This document shows, piece by piece, positions 13,304 through 14,141 of a stretch of 14,141 nucleotides of DNA (position 1 is its first letter; each line of letters begins with the position of its first letter). The DNA is from Streptococcus parasanguinis. GTDB lineage: Bacteria > Bacillota > Bacilli > Lactobacillales > Streptococcaceae. The translations under genes and the position numbers were made by a program. The stretch is from positions 1-14,141 of the forward strand of contig JAGZZN010000047.1 in assembly GCA_018377375.1 (NCBI GenBank), in the 5' to 3' direction. The notes under the pieces are model-generated. The model did not search any database. It was given only the letters and a program-made list of their open reading frames with translations, and was not told the DNA's origin.

Positions 13304-13450
13304 ACCATCCGTTTTTTATCTGTAAACCAGACCTTAATTTCTAAATCCTTGCGCAAGTGAATTCACCCAGCTTTCATGCAAAGAGCTTTCAGTCACGGCT
13401 CTTCTCCCTGTCGCACTTCCCTTGAGGTACTAGTCTTGCAGATTTCTATT
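13259..13450 (-). promoter_or_regulatory. T-box riboswitch (tRNA-Phe responsive) controlling pheS-GNAT-pheT
   Basis: The leader has the T-box hallmark TGGTACCGCG (13307-13298 on the minus strand), whose UGG pairs with the uncharged tRNA acceptor end. The terminator hairpin described separately follows at once. Upstream lies the long Stem I region, with an apical stem AGAGC/GCTCT (13382-13402) and the purine-rich surroundings typical of the family. A UUC triplet in GGTGAATTCACTT (13359-13361) sits where the specifier codon is expected and encodes phenylalanine, matching the genes controlled. Uncharged tRNA-Phe would stabilise the antiterminator and switch on the operon (established T-box mechanism). 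The exact Stem I pairing was not computed; the 5' end is approximate. Confidence 0.88.
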
Positions 13451-13462
13451 CAATTACTATCT

Positions 13463-13491
13463 AGTTTATCAGATTTTTAGTTAAAAAACAA
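13463..13491 (-). promoter_or_regulatory. Candidate promoter of the pheS operon
   Basis: The minus strand carries -35 TTGTTT (13486-13491) and -10 TAAACT (13463-13468) at 17-bp spacing, placing transcription start near 13456, just ahead of the T-box Stem I. Both boxes are imperfect, so the call is tentative. Confidence 0.4.
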
Positions 13492-13538
13492 GTTAGATGA
13501 GACTAATTTCAATAGAATAAGGAACAGGACGCGATGCA

Positions 13539-13958
13539 TTATCTATTTGCCTGGTCTGCTTCATCTGCTTTCCTTTTCAATAGAAGAGTTGCTGCTTGGT
13601 TAAAACCATCACACCAGTTATACCATTTTGCTTCATACTCATCTTGAGGTAAGATACGATGTTTTAAATCCAAGACAGAGTCTATCTTTCTTTCCTCGCA
13701 AGCTTGCGCATAGAGAGCATACAAGTCATCGCCACCATCTCTATCAAACTCAGCAGAAATCGTATCCCGACCTGCCAATAAAGCCTGATAAGCCCTGTGA
13801 TGCCCGTCTGTAATCAAGAAGCGATTTCCAAAAGTAAGAATACTAATTGGATCCATATTGATGATTTCTGCCGACTGATCAAGCATCTGGATATCATGTA
13901 ACTTCTTTTCTGATAAGTATAGTTGGGTCGGATGAAGATCCGTTAGCTTGACTTTCAT
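13539..13958 (-). CDS. ParB/sulfiredoxin-fold domain protein
   Basis: A 139-residue stand-alone protein with the ParB N-terminal (sulfiredoxin-like) fold: MKVKLTDLHPTQLYLSEKKL at the start, then PISILTFGNRFLITDGHHRAYQALLAG at about 37-63 (in two parts), including the GHHR motif at 52-55, which corresponds to the nucleotide-binding G-(D/E/H)-(R/H)-R motif of the fold. The helix-turn-helix of true chromosome-partitioning ParB is absent; the C-terminal half is charged and helical (KWYNWCDGFNQAATLLL). It is therefore unlikely to be a partition protein. The start ATG at 13956-13958 has GAGGAG upstream; an earlier in-frame TTG at 14003 is possible but its ribosome site is too close. It follows an ABC substrate-binding gene by 78 bp, so they may be co-transcribed. 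Function unknown. Confidence 0.75.
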   Translation of the reverse strand: MKVKLTDLHPTQLYLSEKKLHDIQMLDQSAEIINMDPISILTFGNRFLITDGHHRAYQALLAGRDTISAEFDRDGGDDLYALYAQACEERKIDSVLDLKHRILPQDEYEAKWYNWCDGFNQAATLLLKRKADEADQANR

Positions 13959-14036
13959 TTCTTTCTCCTCAAAGATCCCGATTAAAAGACCTATCCAAGC
14001 CAAATTCTCCTGCCACTCTTGTGATTCGTTTTCTTT

Positions 14037-14141
14037 TTATTTAATGACTTGTCCAGCATCTTTCAAGACAGATTCTGGAATAGTAATGCCCAATTCATCT
14101 GCGACTTTTTTATTGATGACAGATTTTCCTTGGCTAAAGAT
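14037..14141 (-). CDS. ABC transporter substrate-binding protein, TrpX-like (3' end only)
   Basis: Only the last 34 codons are visible: INKKVADELGITIPESVLKD at its core, ending AGQVIK. This matches the C-terminal signature of the ABC_sub_bind family (INxKTAKxLGITIPxSVLxxA-VI), lipoproteins that deliver tryptophan or related small solutes to an ABC importer and include TrpX. The rest, including any lipobox, lies beyond the right edge. The match is from memory of the family ending, and the specific substrate is not predictable from so short a fragment. Confidence 0.65.
   Translation of the reverse strand: MFSQGKSVINKKVADELGITIPESVLKDAGQVIK

Overview
The window looks like chromosomal DNA of a Streptococcus, probably of the mitis/sanguinis/parasanguinis type. 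Three things point there: a T-box-controlled pheS - GNAT acetyltransferase - pheT cluster, an XRE/DUF3169/ABC-transporter operon, and an AT-rich genome with consensus sigma-A promoters and strong AGGAGG ribosome sites. Species cannot be fixed by eye. Almost everything is transcribed on the minus strand; the only confident plus-strand gene is a GNAT acetyltransferase at 8646-9116.

Layout, left to right. 1-395: 5' part of a TetR-family regulator, preceded by a promoter and a tandem palindromic operator. 498-531: terminator of the next gene, an aldo/keto reductase (544-1467) with its own consensus promoter. 1531-1711: a structured streptococcal intergenic repeat of three nested hairpins; the last one also terminates the large operon to its right. 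1732-4823: five tandem paralogous genes of an unrecognised, acidic, cytosolic protein of about 202-209 residues, every one overlapping the next by 4 bp, driven by one promoter at 4862-4890. 4944-4969: terminator of a five-gene operon reading from 8409 down to 4976 (small membrane protein with coiled coil, XRE regulator, DUF3169 membrane protein, ABC ATPase, ABC-2 permease).

Right half. 8441-8507 holds the operon promoter overlapped by a palindrome that is a good candidate for the XRE operator. The divergent GNAT gene follows, and a strong bidirectional terminator (9126-9158) separates it from the convergent phenylalanyl-tRNA synthetase cluster: pheT (9173-11578), a second GNAT gene (11646-12176) and pheS (12179-13225). 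A T-box leader with a terminator hairpin lies in front of pheS (13259-13450). The right edge holds a ParB/sulfiredoxin-fold protein (13539-13958) and the last 34 codons of an ABC substrate-binding protein of the TrpX type.

The most unusual part is the five-gene paralog array. Its members share N- and C-terminal blocks but differ in a central segment of about 60 residues. They fall into two sequence types in the order A-B-A-A'-B, and carry visible traces of copying between units. Tandem, translationally coupled, centrally diversified paralogs resemble immunity-gene arrays, but no toxin is visible here and no function can be assigned from sequence alone.
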